Assembly (NCBI GenBank): GCA_038745585.1 | Contig: JBCDLH010000007.1 | Span: 62,001-126,000 of the forward strand | DNA from: HLUCCA09 sp038745585 | GTDB taxonomy: Bacteria > Pseudomonadota > Alphaproteobacteria > Rhodobacterales > Rhodobacteraceae | Length of the DNA stretch: 64,000 nucleotides | Reading direction: 5' to 3' | Shown here: positions 1-8,299 of the stretch, piece after piece | How positions within the stretch are numbered: the stretch's first letter is position 1 | How the letters are laid out: every line of letters starts with the position of its first letter | Notes under the pieces: model-generated | Databases searched by the model: none | The model's input: the letters and a program-made list of their open reading frames with translations, nothing else | What the model was told of the DNA's origin: nothing | Made by a program: the position numbers and the translations under genes

Positions 1-243
1 TGTCCTCCCGCCCGAGAACTTTCAGTGGGGCAAAGGCTAGGAGTTTGTGTTGTTCGGGCGTGGCTGAACCACGCGAGTTAAGCGATTGCCAGAGTTCCGC
101 AGGCTGCCCGCCTGAAAGCGTGGACCAAGGCCCTGAAGGGCAATCGACCGCATGCCGCCCCAGGGGCGGGCTCAGGGTTGCAAAAACTCACCCAAAGCAA
201 ACTGTCGAACAAGAAATTAGGAGAACCTGAGGTCTAGGGAAGT

Positions 244-333
244 TGGCGGAGAGACAGGGATTCGAACCCTGGGTGGGCTTGCACCCACAACGGTTTTCGA
301 GACCGCCCCGTTCGACCACTCCGGCACCTCTCC
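244..333 (-). tRNA. tRNA-Ser (anticodon CGA)
   Basis: Read on the minus strand this is a 90-nt class II tRNA. The 5' arm GGAGAGG (333 to 327) pairs with TCTCTCC before the discriminator G and an encoded CCA (244-246). The anticodon stem and loop GGTCTCGAAAACC gives anticodon CGA, reading UCG serine codons. A long variable arm (TGTGGGTGCAAGCCCAC) and the T arm CAGGGTTCGAATCCCTG are both well formed. Folded by eye only, but all arms close. The neighbours on either side are not part of an obvious tRNA operon. Confidence 0.96.
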
Positions 334-390
334 GCGCCCCTGGTCTGGGTGAGCGGCGACATACGAAGGACGCCGAGACGATGCAACCCC

Positions 391-429
391 AGATCAAGGG
401 CCCAGATCAAGGGCCCAGATCAAGGGCCA
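391..429. repeat. 13-bp tandem repeat, three units
   Basis: Three consecutive units of AGATCAAGGGCCC (391-403, 404-416, 417-429; the last differs only in its final base) lie between the tRNA and the DUF2059 gene. A perfect 7-bp hairpin, GCGCTTT-GGC-AAAGCGC, follows at 437-453. There is no gene in this 237-bp gap. Confidence 0.8.
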
Positions 430-570
430 CATCGTAGCGCTTTGGCAAAGCGCCAATGGGTGGCGCCCGGAGCGACGACGGGCGCTCACGGCCTGTCAAT
501 CTTGTCGCGCTGCCCTTGGAAATGCGGCCCGGCAACACTACTCCTGATCCTAATCAAGGAGACCCCGTCT

Positions 571-1449
571 ATGCTGTTAGCCTCGCTCCGCTCAGCCGCA
601 CTCCCCCTCGTCGCAGCACTCGTGCTGCTTGCGCCTGCGGGCGCATCCGCGCAGGCTACGGCGCAGTCCGCGGCGCCAAGTGCGGCCCAGATTGCAGAGG
701 TCGGCCCGCTGATCGATGCGCTCGGCATCAACGAACTGCTGCCGATCATGCGCGAGGAGGGGTTGAGCTACGCCAACGAACTCGCCTCTGACATGTTCCC
801 GGGCCGGGGCGGCGACCGTTGGGAAGAGCTGGCCGACCGGATCTACGATGTCGACCGCATGACAGACGTCATGACACGCGAGATGGCCGGGGATTTCGAC
901 GAGGGCGAGATTGATCCGCTGCTCGACTTCTTCACCTCCGAACTCGGGCGCCGGATCGTCCGGCTTGAGGTTTCCGCACGCGAGGCGCTGTTGGAAGCTT
1001 CCGTCGAAGAGGCGTCGGAAGCCGCCCTGGCTGACATGCGCGCCAATGAAGACCCGCGCCTCGATGTCTTGCAAGGCTTTGTCGAGGCCAACGACCTCAT
1101 CGAAAGCAACGTGGTCGGGGCCCTCAACTCGAACTGGGCCTTCTACCAAGGCCTTGACGCCGGGGGTGCGTTCGACGGCGTGCTCACAGAAGAAGAGATG
1201 TTGGCAGATGTCTGGGGGCAGGAGGAGGACATCCGCACGGATACGACCGAGTGGGTGTTCTCCTATCTCGCGCTGGCCTATCAGCCGCTGAGCGACGAAG
1301 AGATCGGAGCCTATACCGGCCTTTCGATGACGCCGGCGGGCGCGACCCTCAACGCGTCGCTCTTTGCCGCCTTCGATACGATGTTCACCATGATCAGCCG
1401 CGACCTCGGGCTTGCCGCCGCGACCTTTATGGCCGGCGAAGACATCTAA
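571..1449 (+). CDS. Secreted DUF2059-domain protein
   Basis: A 292-residue protein with a clear signal peptide: a short basic start, a hydrophobic core at about residues 8-20 and an ASA/Q-type cleavage site near residue 26. The mature part is acidic and helical, and resembles the DUF2059 family, whose biochemical function is unknown. The start was chosen at 571 because AAGGAG lies ten bases upstream and the signal peptide begins there; a longer reading frame reaches back to 349 but has no signal peptide. It stands alone between the tRNA and rplU and is probably periplasmic. The DUF2059 assignment is from general resemblance, not a search. Confidence 0.8.
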   Translation: MLLASLRSAALPLVAALVLLAPAGASAQATAQSAAPSAAQIAEVGPLIDALGINELLPIMREEGLSYANELASDMFPGRGGDRWEELADRIYDVDRMTDVMTREMAGDFDEGEIDPLLDFFTSELGRRIVRLEVSAREALLEASVEEASEAALADMRANEDPRLDVLQGFVEANDLIESNVVGALNSNWAFYQGLDAGGAFDGVLTEEEMLADVWGQEEDIRTDTTEWVFSYLALAYQPLSDEEIGAYTGLSMTPAGATLNASLFAAFDTMFTMISRDLGLAAATFMAGEDI

Positions 1450-1501
1450 CGCGCGGCGCCAAAGCCGTGCATGCGTTTCTGTCAACAGCTGCCCTGCCTG
1501 C

Positions 1502-1551
1502 TTGACAGGACACCGCAATCGTTTCATACGGCGCGCTCTCCTCAAGGAGAG
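1502..1551 (+). promoter_or_regulatory. Promoter and leader hairpin of rplU-rpmA
   Basis: TTGACA at 1502-1507 is followed after 17 bp by CATACG at 1525-1530, a good sigma-70 spacing with a perfect -35. A 6-bp hairpin, CTCTCC-TCAA-GGAGAG, follows at 1536-1551, near the expected transcript start, leaving about 110 nt of untranslated leader before rplU. The leader could be an autoregulatory site for L21, but that is inference. Confidence 0.55.
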
Positions 1552-1663
1552 AAGCGGTAACACGCCCCGGAATGGGGTGCGCTGTCCGAGGCGCGCGAGA
1601 GGTCTTGCGCAAAAACTCCCAAAGAGCGGGGGCCAAAGGGCGCGGTAGACAAAGGAAACGCCC

Positions 1664-2407
1664 ATGTTTGCGGTCCTCAAGACCGGCGGCAAGCAGTATC
1701 GCGTCCAGGCAGGCGATATGTTGCGCGTCGAAAAGCTCGCGGCCAATGCTGGCGAGACAGTTCAGTTCAACGAAGTTCTCATGGTCGGCAGCACGGTCGG
1801 CACGCCTCTCGTCGAAGGGGCGGGGGTCCAAGCGGAGGTGGTCGATCAGATCAAGGGCGAAAAGCTCATCCACTTCGTCAAGCGCCGGCGCAAGCATTCG
1901 TCGCAGCGCAAGAAGGGGCACCGCCAGCACCTGACGCTGCTGAAGGTCACAGAGATCCTCGAAAGCGGAGCAGACGCGTCCGGTGTCAAGGCTGCGGTCG
2001 GGGCTGGCTCTGTCGCCGGTGTGGCGCTGGCTGCGGCCGAGGCGGCGCCCGCGCCGACGGCAAAGCCCGCACCGAAGAAAGCTGCGGAGGCGCCTGCCAA
2101 ACCCGCCGCGCCTGCGCCCGAGACCACACCCGCACAAGACGCGCCCACCGAGGTTGCCGCATCGAAACCCGGCAATCTCCTTGACGAAGCACGCGACGGC
2201 CAGCCCGACGATCTGAAAAAGATCTCCGGTGTCGGCCCCAAGCTCGAAAAGTTGCTCAACGTCAACGGCGTCTTCCATTTCGATCAGATCGCCGCTTGGA
2301 ACGACGCCGAAGTTGCGTATATGGACGATCAACTGTCGTTCAAAGGGCGCATCGCCCGCGACGGCTGGATCGAACAAGCGACAACCTTCGCCGCCGAAAA
2401 GGAGTAG
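1664..2407 (+). CDS. rplU: 50S ribosomal protein L21 with C-terminal helix-hairpin-helix-like extension
   Basis: Residues 1 to about 100 are a complete L21, starting MFAVLKTGGKQYRVQAGD and containing the basic stretch KRRRKHSSQRKKGHRQH. L21 is a 23S rRNA-binding protein of the large subunit and is normally about 100 residues; this one has 247. Residues 105-170 form an alanine/proline-rich linker, and residues 180-245 a compact domain with the HhH-like motif KKISGVGPKLEKLL followed by FHFDQIAAW. The same domain ends NuoE and a membrane protein in the nuo cluster of this window. Extended L21 proteins are known in Rhodobacterales. The gene is followed after 5 bp by rpmA, the usual rplU-rpmA operon. 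Confidence 0.97.
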   Translation: MFAVLKTGGKQYRVQAGDMLRVEKLAANAGETVQFNEVLMVGSTVGTPLVEGAGVQAEVVDQIKGEKLIHFVKRRRKHSSQRKKGHRQHLTLLKVTEILESGADASGVKAAVGAGSVAGVALAAAEAAPAPTAKPAPKKAAEAPAKPAAPAPETTPAQDAPTEVAASKPGNLLDEARDGQPDDLKKISGVGPKLEKLLNVNGVFHFDQIAAWNDAEVAYMDDQLSFKGRIARDGWIEQATTFAAEKE

Positions 2408-2412
2408 GCCGG

Positions 2413-2682
2413 ATGGCACACAAAAAAGCAGGCGGCTCCTCGCGCAACGGGCGCGACTCCGCCGGACGCCGGCTCGGCGTCAAGAAATACGGCGGCGAGC
2501 GCGTCATTCCCGGTAACATCATCGCACGTCAGCGCGGCAACAAGTGGTGGCCGGGCGAGGGCGTTGGCCAAGGCAAGGACCATACGCTTTTCGCGCTCCG
2601 AGAAGGCGCGGTGACCTTCCGCAAGGGCCTGAAAGGGCGCACATTCGTATCTGTGATGCCCCAGGCGAACGCCGCCGAATAG
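2413..2682 (+). CDS. rpmA: 50S ribosomal protein L27
   Basis: An 89-residue protein beginning MAHKKAGGSSRNGRDS, the canonical bacterial L27 N-terminus that reaches the peptidyl-transferase centre. GRRLGVKKYGGE and RQRGNKWWPGEGVGQGKDHT are conserved core segments, and the length is typical. There is no N-terminal cleavable extension of the Firmicute type. It lies 5 bp behind rplU and shares its promoter; GGAGTAGGCCGG ahead of the ATG includes the ribosome-binding site and the rplU stop. Confidence 0.98.
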   Translation: MAHKKAGGSSRNGRDSAGRRLGVKKYGGERVIPGNIIARQRGNKWWPGEGVGQGKDHTLFALREGAVTFRKGLKGRTFVSVMPQANAAE

Positions 2683-2710
2683 GCCGGACCCACACTTCAA
2701 GGCTTTTGAA

Positions 2711-2750
2711 AGGGGGATCGGCGATAGAGCCGGTCCCCCTAAGACTTTTC
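2711..2750 (+). terminator. Intrinsic terminator after rpmA
   Basis: A 12-bp stem (2711-2722 with 2729-2740, one G-T pair) closes on the 6-nt loop GATAGA and is followed by AAGACTTTTC. It ends the rplU-rpmA transcript just before the acetyltransferase gene. Confidence 0.8.
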
Positions 2751-2779
2751 AACGTTCGGCTTCTGGAGGAGGAAGTCCG

Positions 2780-3340
2780 ATGATCCACCAAAACCCGGTG
2801 ATCGACACACCGCCCGTGGCGCAGCTCACGCTGAGCACGGCTCGGCTGGAGTTGCGCCAGCCGCGCCGGTCCGACGAGGGCCTCCTGCGCCATTATGCGG
2901 GGGATGAGCGGGTCGCGCGCATGACGCGGTCGATCCCCCATCCGCTCCCGCCCGGCGCAGCGGCGGCCTTTATCGACACGGCGCGGTCGGCCAATCGGCG
3001 CGAGGATGTCTGGATCCTCGATGGCACGCGCGTCGGCCTCGGCGAGGTCGTGGGCGTGCTGGGTCTCGAACGGTTGCGCGATCGCGAGGGCCAGTCCGAG
3101 ATCGGCTATTGGATCGCGCCGGCCTTTTGGAACGCGGGCCTTGCGTCCGAAGCGGTCTCTGCCGTGATCGAGGCCAACCCCCAGGGCGCTACGTCGATCA
3201 TGGGATCGGTCTTTCAGGACAACCCGATTTCTGCGCGCGTGCTGACAAATGCGGGCTTTGAGTATCTTGGCGATGCCGAAGCCTTCTGCGTCTCCCGCGG
3301 CGCGATCGTGCCGACTTGGACATATCTGCGCAAGATTTGA
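2780..3340 (+). CDS. GNAT family N-acetyltransferase (RimJ/RimL-like)
   Basis: A 186-residue acetyl-CoA-dependent N-acetyltransferase. The N-terminal strand LSTARLELRQPRRSDEG and the acetyl-CoA loop region IGYWIAPAFWNAGLASEAV are typical of the RimJ/RimL subfamily, and NPISARVLTNAGFEYLG is the usual C-terminal strand-helix. The acceptor is not predictable. GGAGGAGGAAG just upstream supports the start. It follows the rpmA terminator, so it probably has its own promoter. The next gene is convergent. Confidence 0.88.
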   Translation: MIHQNPVIDTPPVAQLTLSTARLELRQPRRSDEGLLRHYAGDERVARMTRSIPHPLPPGAAAAFIDTARSANRREDVWILDGTRVGLGEVVGVLGLERLRDREGQSEIGYWIAPAFWNAGLASEAVSAVIEANPQGATSIMGSVFQDNPISARVLTNAGFEYLGDAEAFCVSRGAIVPTWTYLRKI

Positions 3341-3366
3341 GATCGCGGCGCAGAGCGGCGGTGCGG

Positions 3367-4548
3367 TCAGGGTGCAAAGTCGTAGAGCGATGCGGTGCGC
3401 GTGCGCGGAGCGCTGGCGCCGGGATGCATGGCAAAGACCGCAAAGTCGACGGCATCCCGATACTCGAGATCGGACATCCACCGCATGTAAGCCTGCGCAG
3501 CGGCCACGATCTCTTTCATCTGCCCCGGGTTGCGCTCGCAATACGCGATTTGGTCCTCGACATCCGAGCCATCGCTCTTGATCGGCACATAATGGGTCCA
3601 GGCGACCAAGTCTTCGGTCAGCACCGTCTCCCAGGTGGGTTCTGGCATCAACACGACGGAATTCGAAGCCAGGCTCCACCATAGGCTGGAGGGCGCATCG
3701 TTCCCTTCAAGCGCGAGCAGGTAGCGGTGCTCGAGTTGCGTTTGACGCGACATGGCGGGTTTGACCAAACCATCCAAGCGCAGAACGATCTCGTCGTCCA
3801 AATGATCCCGACACCGGTCCCACTTTCCGATCACGAGGCCAGCATCGCACAACTCGCTGCCGCGCGAGGCATCCGCGACCTGAAAGCGCGTGAAACGGTC
3901 GAGAAGCGCAAGCCGGCGCGTGTCTCCCTTCAGCACTGCATCGATCACTGAGTTCATCCAATAGGCGCCGCCGTCCGGTTTTGGGCTCGTGCCCTTGGTC
4001 GTTCCCCGCCAGATGGCGCTAGGGCGTTTCTGATCGAAGCGCAGGCTGTCATATCCGGGCTGTGGCACATTGCGCGACAGGGGCGACATGTACTTGTCGG
4101 GAAGCGGCACCAACACAACGCGATCCCGCTGCGTCTTCAGACGCGTGTATTGAAACACCGGGTAGTCCTCGGGCACGCCGAGCGCCGAATAGTCCCAGCC
4201 GGACGCGTCGCAGGTGTTAAAAAGGTAATCCCCCACAAAGCCGCAGGTCAGCAAATAATTGAGATACATACAGGGCCGGTGCGCATGCGCGTGCTCGGGT
4301 GCAAAGAGGCCGTCCCTGCGGGTCGCGAGTGTGTCGTAGCCGTTGAGGCCAAAAAAGCCCGGGGGCCGGGTGGAAAAGGCGCAAAGACGTCGGATCCGGT
4401 GCTCGCGCAGCTCTCTGAGCCCGCTAAGGTCCGTTGCGCGCCGCGTCGCAAAAGCCTGCGCACGAAATTCCAGGGCGCGTTCGATCCGTGCCGTCCGCTG
4501 GCGTTCGACGTGACCCATCCAGAAAATCCATTGCTCGCCCGGGCGCAT
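3367..4548 (-). CDS. Glycosyltransferase family 90 (CAP10/LpsA-like)
   Basis: About 393 residues from the ATG at 4548; an in-frame TTG at 4596 would add 16 residues and neither start has a strong ribosome-binding site. The C-terminal half has the CAP10 signature: an IWRGTTKGTS segment, then YLLALEGNDAPSSLWWSLAS, then THYVPIKSDGSDVEDQI. This family transfers sugars in capsule or lipopolysaccharide assembly. N-terminal residues give no signal peptide, so it is probably cytoplasmic or peripheral. Acceptor and donor sugar are unknown. The upstream region carries a VNTR and an 18-nt G tract (minus strand), which could alter expression. Confidence 0.85.
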   Translation of the reverse strand: MRPGEQWIFWMGHVERQRTARIERALEFRAQAFATRRATDLSGLRELREHRIRRLCAFSTRPPGFFGLNGYDTLATRRDGLFAPEHAHAHRPCMYLNYLLTCGFVGDYLFNTCDASGWDYSALGVPEDYPVFQYTRLKTQRDRVVLVPLPDKYMSPLSRNVPQPGYDSLRFDQKRPSAIWRGTTKGTSPKPDGGAYWMNSVIDAVLKGDTRRLALLDRFTRFQVADASRGSELCDAGLVIGKWDRCRDHLDDEIVLRLDGLVKPAMSRQTQLEHRYLLALEGNDAPSSLWWSLASNSVVLMPEPTWETVLTEDLVAWTHYVPIKSDGSDVEDQIAYCERNPGQMKEIVAAAQAYMRWMSDLEYRDAVDFAVFAMHPGASAPRTRTASLYDFAP

Positions 4549-4607
4549 GGGCTTGGCCGCATCGCGAGTGCTTTCACGCCGGATCAAAGACGTCAACCGC
4601 CGCCCCC

Positions 4608-4694
4608 GGCCTGGCGCCCCCCCGTCTCGGCCTGGCGCCCCCCGTCTCGGCCTGGCGCTCCCCCGTCTCGGCCTGGCCCCCCCCCCCCCCCCCC
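4608..4694. repeat. 20-21 bp tandem repeat ending in an 18-nt C homopolymer
   Basis: Units beginning GGCCTGGCG start at 4608, 4629 and 4649 (21, 20 and 21 bp), and a fourth partial unit at 4670 runs into 18 consecutive C at 4677-4694. The array occupies much of the 249-bp gap between the divergent GT90 gene and obgE. I see no gene in the gap. The units differ mainly in C-run length, as expected of replication slippage. Confidence 0.95.
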
Positions 4695-4797
4695 GCCGGC
4701 CCCTATTTCGGTGGTGGCGGACGCCGCCCCGCGCAGGCAGGGGCAGCCGCCAGTCCGCCGCCTTGTGAGCTTAGGGCCGATGGGCTAGGGCCGGATC

Positions 4798-5829
4798 ATG
4801 AAGTTTCTCGATCTCGCCCGCATCACGATACGGTCGGGCTCCGGCGGGGCCGGGGCCGTCTCCTTTCGGCGTGAAAAGTTCATCGAATATGGCGGGCCCG
4901 ACGGCGGCGATGGCGGGCGCGGCGGCGATGTGATCATTGAGGCGGTGGATGGGCTCAATACGCTCATCGACTTTCGCTATCAGCAGCACTTTTTCGCAAA
5001 TAAGGGCAAGGGTGGCATGGGGCAGGGGCGGACGGGCGCGTCGGGCGATGCCATCCACCTCAAAGTGCCCGCTGGGACAGAGATCCTCGACGCGGATGAG
5101 GAGACCGTGCTCGCCGATCTGACCGAGGTCGGCCAACGCGTCGTCCTTGCAAAAGGCGGCAATGGCGGCTTCGGCAACTTGCGCTTCAAGACATCCACCA
5201 ACCAAGCTCCGCGCCGCGCCAATCCGGGCCAGCCTGGGGTCGAGCGCGAGATCTGGCTCCGGCTCAAACTCATCGCGGATGCCGGTCTTTTGGGCTTGCC
5301 CAATGCGGGGAAGTCGACCTTTCTCGCGGCGACCTCGAACGCGCGGCCCAAGATCGCCGATTACCCTTTCACAACGCTGCACCCCAACCTCGGCATCGGC
5401 GGCGTCGATGGGGCGGAGTTCGTGCTCGCTGATATCCCGGGCCTGATCGAGGGGGCGTCGGAGGGGCGCGGGCTCGGTGATCGGTTCCTGGGCCATGTGG
5501 AGCGCTGCGCCGTCCTTTTGCATCTTGTCGACGGAACGGCCGAGGATCCGGCAGGCGATTGGCAGACGATCACGCGCGAACTTGAGGCCTATGGCGGCGC
5601 GCTGGCCGAAAAGCCGCGGGTGACGGCGCTCAACAAAGTCGACGCGCTCGATCCCGAAGCGCGGCGCGCGGCGCATGCCGCGCTCACCGCCGTGGTCGGC
5701 GGGCCGGTTTTAGAGATGTCGGGCGTCTCGGGGGAGGGGGTCGACCCGGTCCTTCGCGCGCTGCGCGCCGAGATCCTGCGCGCCCGCCGCCCGGTTGAGA
5801 CAGCGAACGACGCGCCATGGCGGCCGTGA
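4798..5829 (+). CDS. obgE: GTPase ObgE/CgtA
   Basis: A 343-residue Obg-family GTPase acting in late 50S subunit assembly and stress control. Residues 1-158 are the glycine-rich Obg fold, starting MKFLDLARITIRSGSGGAGA. The G domain follows, with the P loop GLPNAGKST near residue 165, switch region YPFTTLHPNLG, DIPGLIEGAS and the guanine-specificity motif NKVD near 280. The length is typical for alphaproteobacteria, without the long C-terminal tail of E. coli. It overlaps proB by 13 bp, indicating co-transcription. Confidence 0.97.
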   Translation: MKFLDLARITIRSGSGGAGAVSFRREKFIEYGGPDGGDGGRGGDVIIEAVDGLNTLIDFRYQQHFFANKGKGGMGQGRTGASGDAIHLKVPAGTEILDADEETVLADLTEVGQRVVLAKGGNGGFGNLRFKTSTNQAPRRANPGQPGVEREIWLRLKLIADAGLLGLPNAGKSTFLAATSNARPKIADYPFTTLHPNLGIGGVDGAEFVLADIPGLIEGASEGRGLGDRFLGHVERCAVLLHLVDGTAEDPAGDWQTITRELEAYGGALAEKPRVTALNKVDALDPEARRAAHAALTAVVGGPVLEMSGVSGEGVDPVLRALRAEILRARRPVETANDAPWRP

Positions 5830-6953
5830 GCGCAGAGGCGGTCGGCCGCGCGCCGGATCTGCGCCAGTCCCGCCGCCTCGTCGTCAAGATCGGCTCGTCC
5901 CTGCTCGTCGACGGCGAGAGCGGCACATTGCGCGAAGCATGGCTAGCCTCGCTCGCGGCAGACCTCGCTGCGCTCCGGGCGCGCGGTGTGGATGTGATCG
6001 TCGTCTCCTCCGGCTCTATCGCGCTCGGGCGGAATGCGCTCCGCTTAGCCGTCGGGCCTCTGCCGCTGGAGCAGAGCCAGGCGGCCGCCGCGGTGGGTCA
6101 GATCCGCCTCGCGCGCGCCTATGAGACGGCACTCGCGCCCCACGGCCTCACGGCGGCGCAGGTGCTCGTCACGCTCGAGGATTCCGAGGACCGGCGGCGC
6201 TACCTCAACACGCGCGCGACGCTGACGACACTGCTGGGTCATGGCGTCCTCCCGATCGTCAATGAGAATGACACGATTGCGACCGACGAGATCCGCTTTG
6301 GCGACAATGACAGGCTAGCCGCTCAGGTTGCCGTTACCATCGGCGCCGACACGCTCGTCCTCTTTTCGGATATCGACGGGCTCTACAGCGCGCCACCAAG
6401 CACAGACCCGCAGGCAAAGCGGCTCGAAATTGTCGCGCGGATCACGCCAGAAATCGAGGCCATGGCGGGCGACGCGGGCTCGGGGCTGTCGCGCGGGGGC
6501 ATGAAGACCAAGCTTATGGCCGCGCAGACCGCGACGGCGGCCGGCTGTGCCATGGCGATCACCGAGGGCAGTCCGATGCACCCCTTGGCCGGGCTCGAAC
6601 GCGGCGCACCGGCGACGTGGTTTCTCGCCGACGGCACGCCGCAGCTTGCGCGCCGCCGCTGGATCGCCTCAATGAAGCCGCGCGGCACGCTCCATGTCGA
6701 TGCGGGTGCCGTGGCGGCCTTGCGGCGGGGCAAATCGCTCCTCCCGGCGGGGGTGGCCCGCATCCAGGGCGCGTTCGGCCGCGGCGATCCGGTCGCCATT
6801 GCTGGGCCGGAGGGGCGGCTGGGGCAGGGCCTGACGCGCTACACCGATGCCGAGGCGCGGGCGATTGCCGGCCATCGCTCGGGTGACATCGAGGGGATCC
6901 TCGGCTATCCCGGCCGGGCCGCCCTTGTCCACCGGGACGATATGGCCCTCTGA
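5817..6953 (+). CDS. proB: Glutamate 5-kinase
   Basis: A 378-residue enzyme phosphorylating glutamate, the first step of proline synthesis. The amino-acid kinase domain (about 20-265) starts RRLVVKIGSSLLVDGESG and includes VSSGSIALGRNAL and NENDTIATDEIRFGDNDRL. The C-terminal PUA domain (about 285-378) begins near GTLHVDAGAVAALRRGKSLL. It overlaps the obgE stop by 13 bp and is followed by proA after a 64-bp gap. ProB is normally feedback-inhibited by proline. Slightly later starts are possible. Confidence 0.96.
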   Translation: MAAVSAEAVGRAPDLRQSRRLVVKIGSSLLVDGESGTLREAWLASLAADLAALRARGVDVIVVSSGSIALGRNALRLAVGPLPLEQSQAAAAVGQIRLARAYETALAPHGLTAAQVLVTLEDSEDRRRYLNTRATLTTLLGHGVLPIVNENDTIATDEIRFGDNDRLAAQVAVTIGADTLVLFSDIDGLYSAPPSTDPQAKRLEIVARITPEIEAMAGDAGSGLSRGGMKTKLMAAQTATAAGCAMAITEGSPMHPLAGLERGAPATWFLADGTPQLARRRWIASMKPRGTLHVDAGAVAALRRGKSLLPAGVARIQGAFGRGDPVAIAGPEGRLGQGLTRYTDAEARAIAGHRSGDIEGILGYPGRAALVHRDDMAL

Positions 6954-7017
6954 CTGCGCCAGGCCGCCCGCGCGCGGCGCGCCGCTCCAAAGACCAAACC
7001 GACCGAAAGCCACTGCC

Positions 7018-8271
7018 ATGAAAGACCACGCCGACAACATCCCCGATCTGATGGCGGGGATCGGAGCCGCCGCCAAAGCCGCCGCAGCCGACCTCGCCAC
7101 CGCCCCGGCCGAGACACGGGCGCGCGCGATGACAGAGGCGGCAAAGGCGCTGGAGGCGCGGAGTGTCGAGGTGCTCGCGGCCAACGCCCAGGATCTCGCT
7201 TTTGGTCGCGAGAAGGGCCTGACGGCCGCGATGATGGATCGCTTGATGCTCGACCGGGCGCGGCTCCAGGGGATCGCCGCGGGCCTGCGCGCCGTCGCGG
7301 CGCAGCCCGATCCGCTCGGCCAGGTGATCGCAGCGTGGGACCGGCCCAACGGCCTTCATATCGAGCGGGTGCGCACGCCGCTCGGGGTGATCGGGGTGAT
7401 CTATGAGAGCCGGCCGAATGTCACTGCCGATGCCGGGGCGCTTTGCCTGAAGGCGGGCAACGCCGTCATCCTGCGCGGCGGCTCGGAGAGTTATCATTCG
7501 TCCGGCGCGATACATGCCTGTCTCGTCGACGGGCTGCGCGCCGCGGGTCTGCCGGAGACGGCGATCCAACGCGTCCCCACGCGGGACCGGGCCGCGGTCA
7601 CGGAGCTTTTGCGCATGACCGACAGCATCGATGTGATCGTTCCCCGCGGCGGCAAGGGCCTCGTCGGGCTGGTGCAGGCCGAAGCGCGGGTGCCGGTCTT
7701 TGCGCATCTCGAAGGCATCTGCCACGTCTATGTCGATGCGGCGGCTGACCCGGCCAAGGCGCGCGCAATCGTGCTCAACGCCAAGACACGGCGGACGGGC
7801 ATTTGCGGCGCGGCCGAATGCATGCTCGTGCACCGGGACGCTGTGGCGCTTGGCCAAGCGATCGTAGACGATCTGATGGCGGCGGGCGTCGAGGTCTACG
7901 CCGAAGGGCTCTCGGGTACGCGCGCCGCCACGGCAGCGGATTTCGGGACCGAGTTCCTCGACATGAAGATTGCCGCGCGCGTGGTCGACGATCTCGACGC
8001 CGCCATCGCCCATATCCGCGCCCACGGCTCGTCCCACACCGAGGCGATCCTCACCGAAAGCGACGCGGCCGCCGCGCGGTTCTTCGCGGGGCTCGATAGC
8101 GCGATCCTCATGCGCAACGCCTCCACCCAATTCGCCGATGGGGGCGAGTTTGGCATGGGCGCAGAGATCGGGATCGCCACCGGCAAGATTCATGCCCGCG
8201 GTCCGGTGGGCGCCGAACAGCTCACGAGCTTTAAGTACCTCGTCACCGGGGACGGGGCCGTTCGCCCCTAG
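7018..8271 (+). CDS. proA: Gamma-glutamyl phosphate reductase
   Basis: A 417-residue NADPH-dependent reductase converting glutamyl phosphate to glutamate semialdehyde, the second proline step. The aldehyde-dehydrogenase-like fold is clear: GVIGVIYESRPNVTADAGAL, LKAGNAVILRGGSE, and the active-site cysteine in RRTGICGAAE near residue 257. The end ARGPVGAEQLTSFKYLVTG is typical of ProA. The start at 7018 gives the usual length. It lies downstream of proB in the same direction. The end is 29 bp from the convergent chpT. Confidence 0.97.
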   Translation: MKDHADNIPDLMAGIGAAAKAAAADLATAPAETRARAMTEAAKALEARSVEVLAANAQDLAFGREKGLTAAMMDRLMLDRARLQGIAAGLRAVAAQPDPLGQVIAAWDRPNGLHIERVRTPLGVIGVIYESRPNVTADAGALCLKAGNAVILRGGSESYHSSGAIHACLVDGLRAAGLPETAIQRVPTRDRAAVTELLRMTDSIDVIVPRGGKGLVGLVQAEARVPVFAHLEGICHVYVDAAADPAKARAIVLNAKTRRTGICGAAECMLVHRDAVALGQAIVDDLMAAGVEVYAEGLSGTRAATAADFGTEFLDMKIAARVVDDLDAAIAHIRAHGSSHTEAILTESDAAAARFFAGLDSAILMRNASTQFADGGEFGMGAEIGIATGKIHARGPVGAEQLTSFKYLVTGDGAVRP

Positions 8272-8299
8272 CCCCGTCTACGGTTTGGCGCAGTCAGCG

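Noticed and set aside
120..200. Short GC hairpin near 153-170 (GCCCCAGGGGC) as a terminator for the tRNA
   Set aside because: Weak stem and no U tract on the minus strand; insufficient evidence.
437..453. Hairpin GCGCTTT-GGC-AAAGCGC as a possible third copy of the inverted-repeat element
   Set aside because: It shares only the AAAGCGCC motif with copy 2 and lacks both terminal repeats.
4434..4874. Frames across the repeat and poly-C tract
   Set aside because: Their proline/alanine repeats come only from the tandem DNA repeat; they overlap the 5' ends of two real genes.
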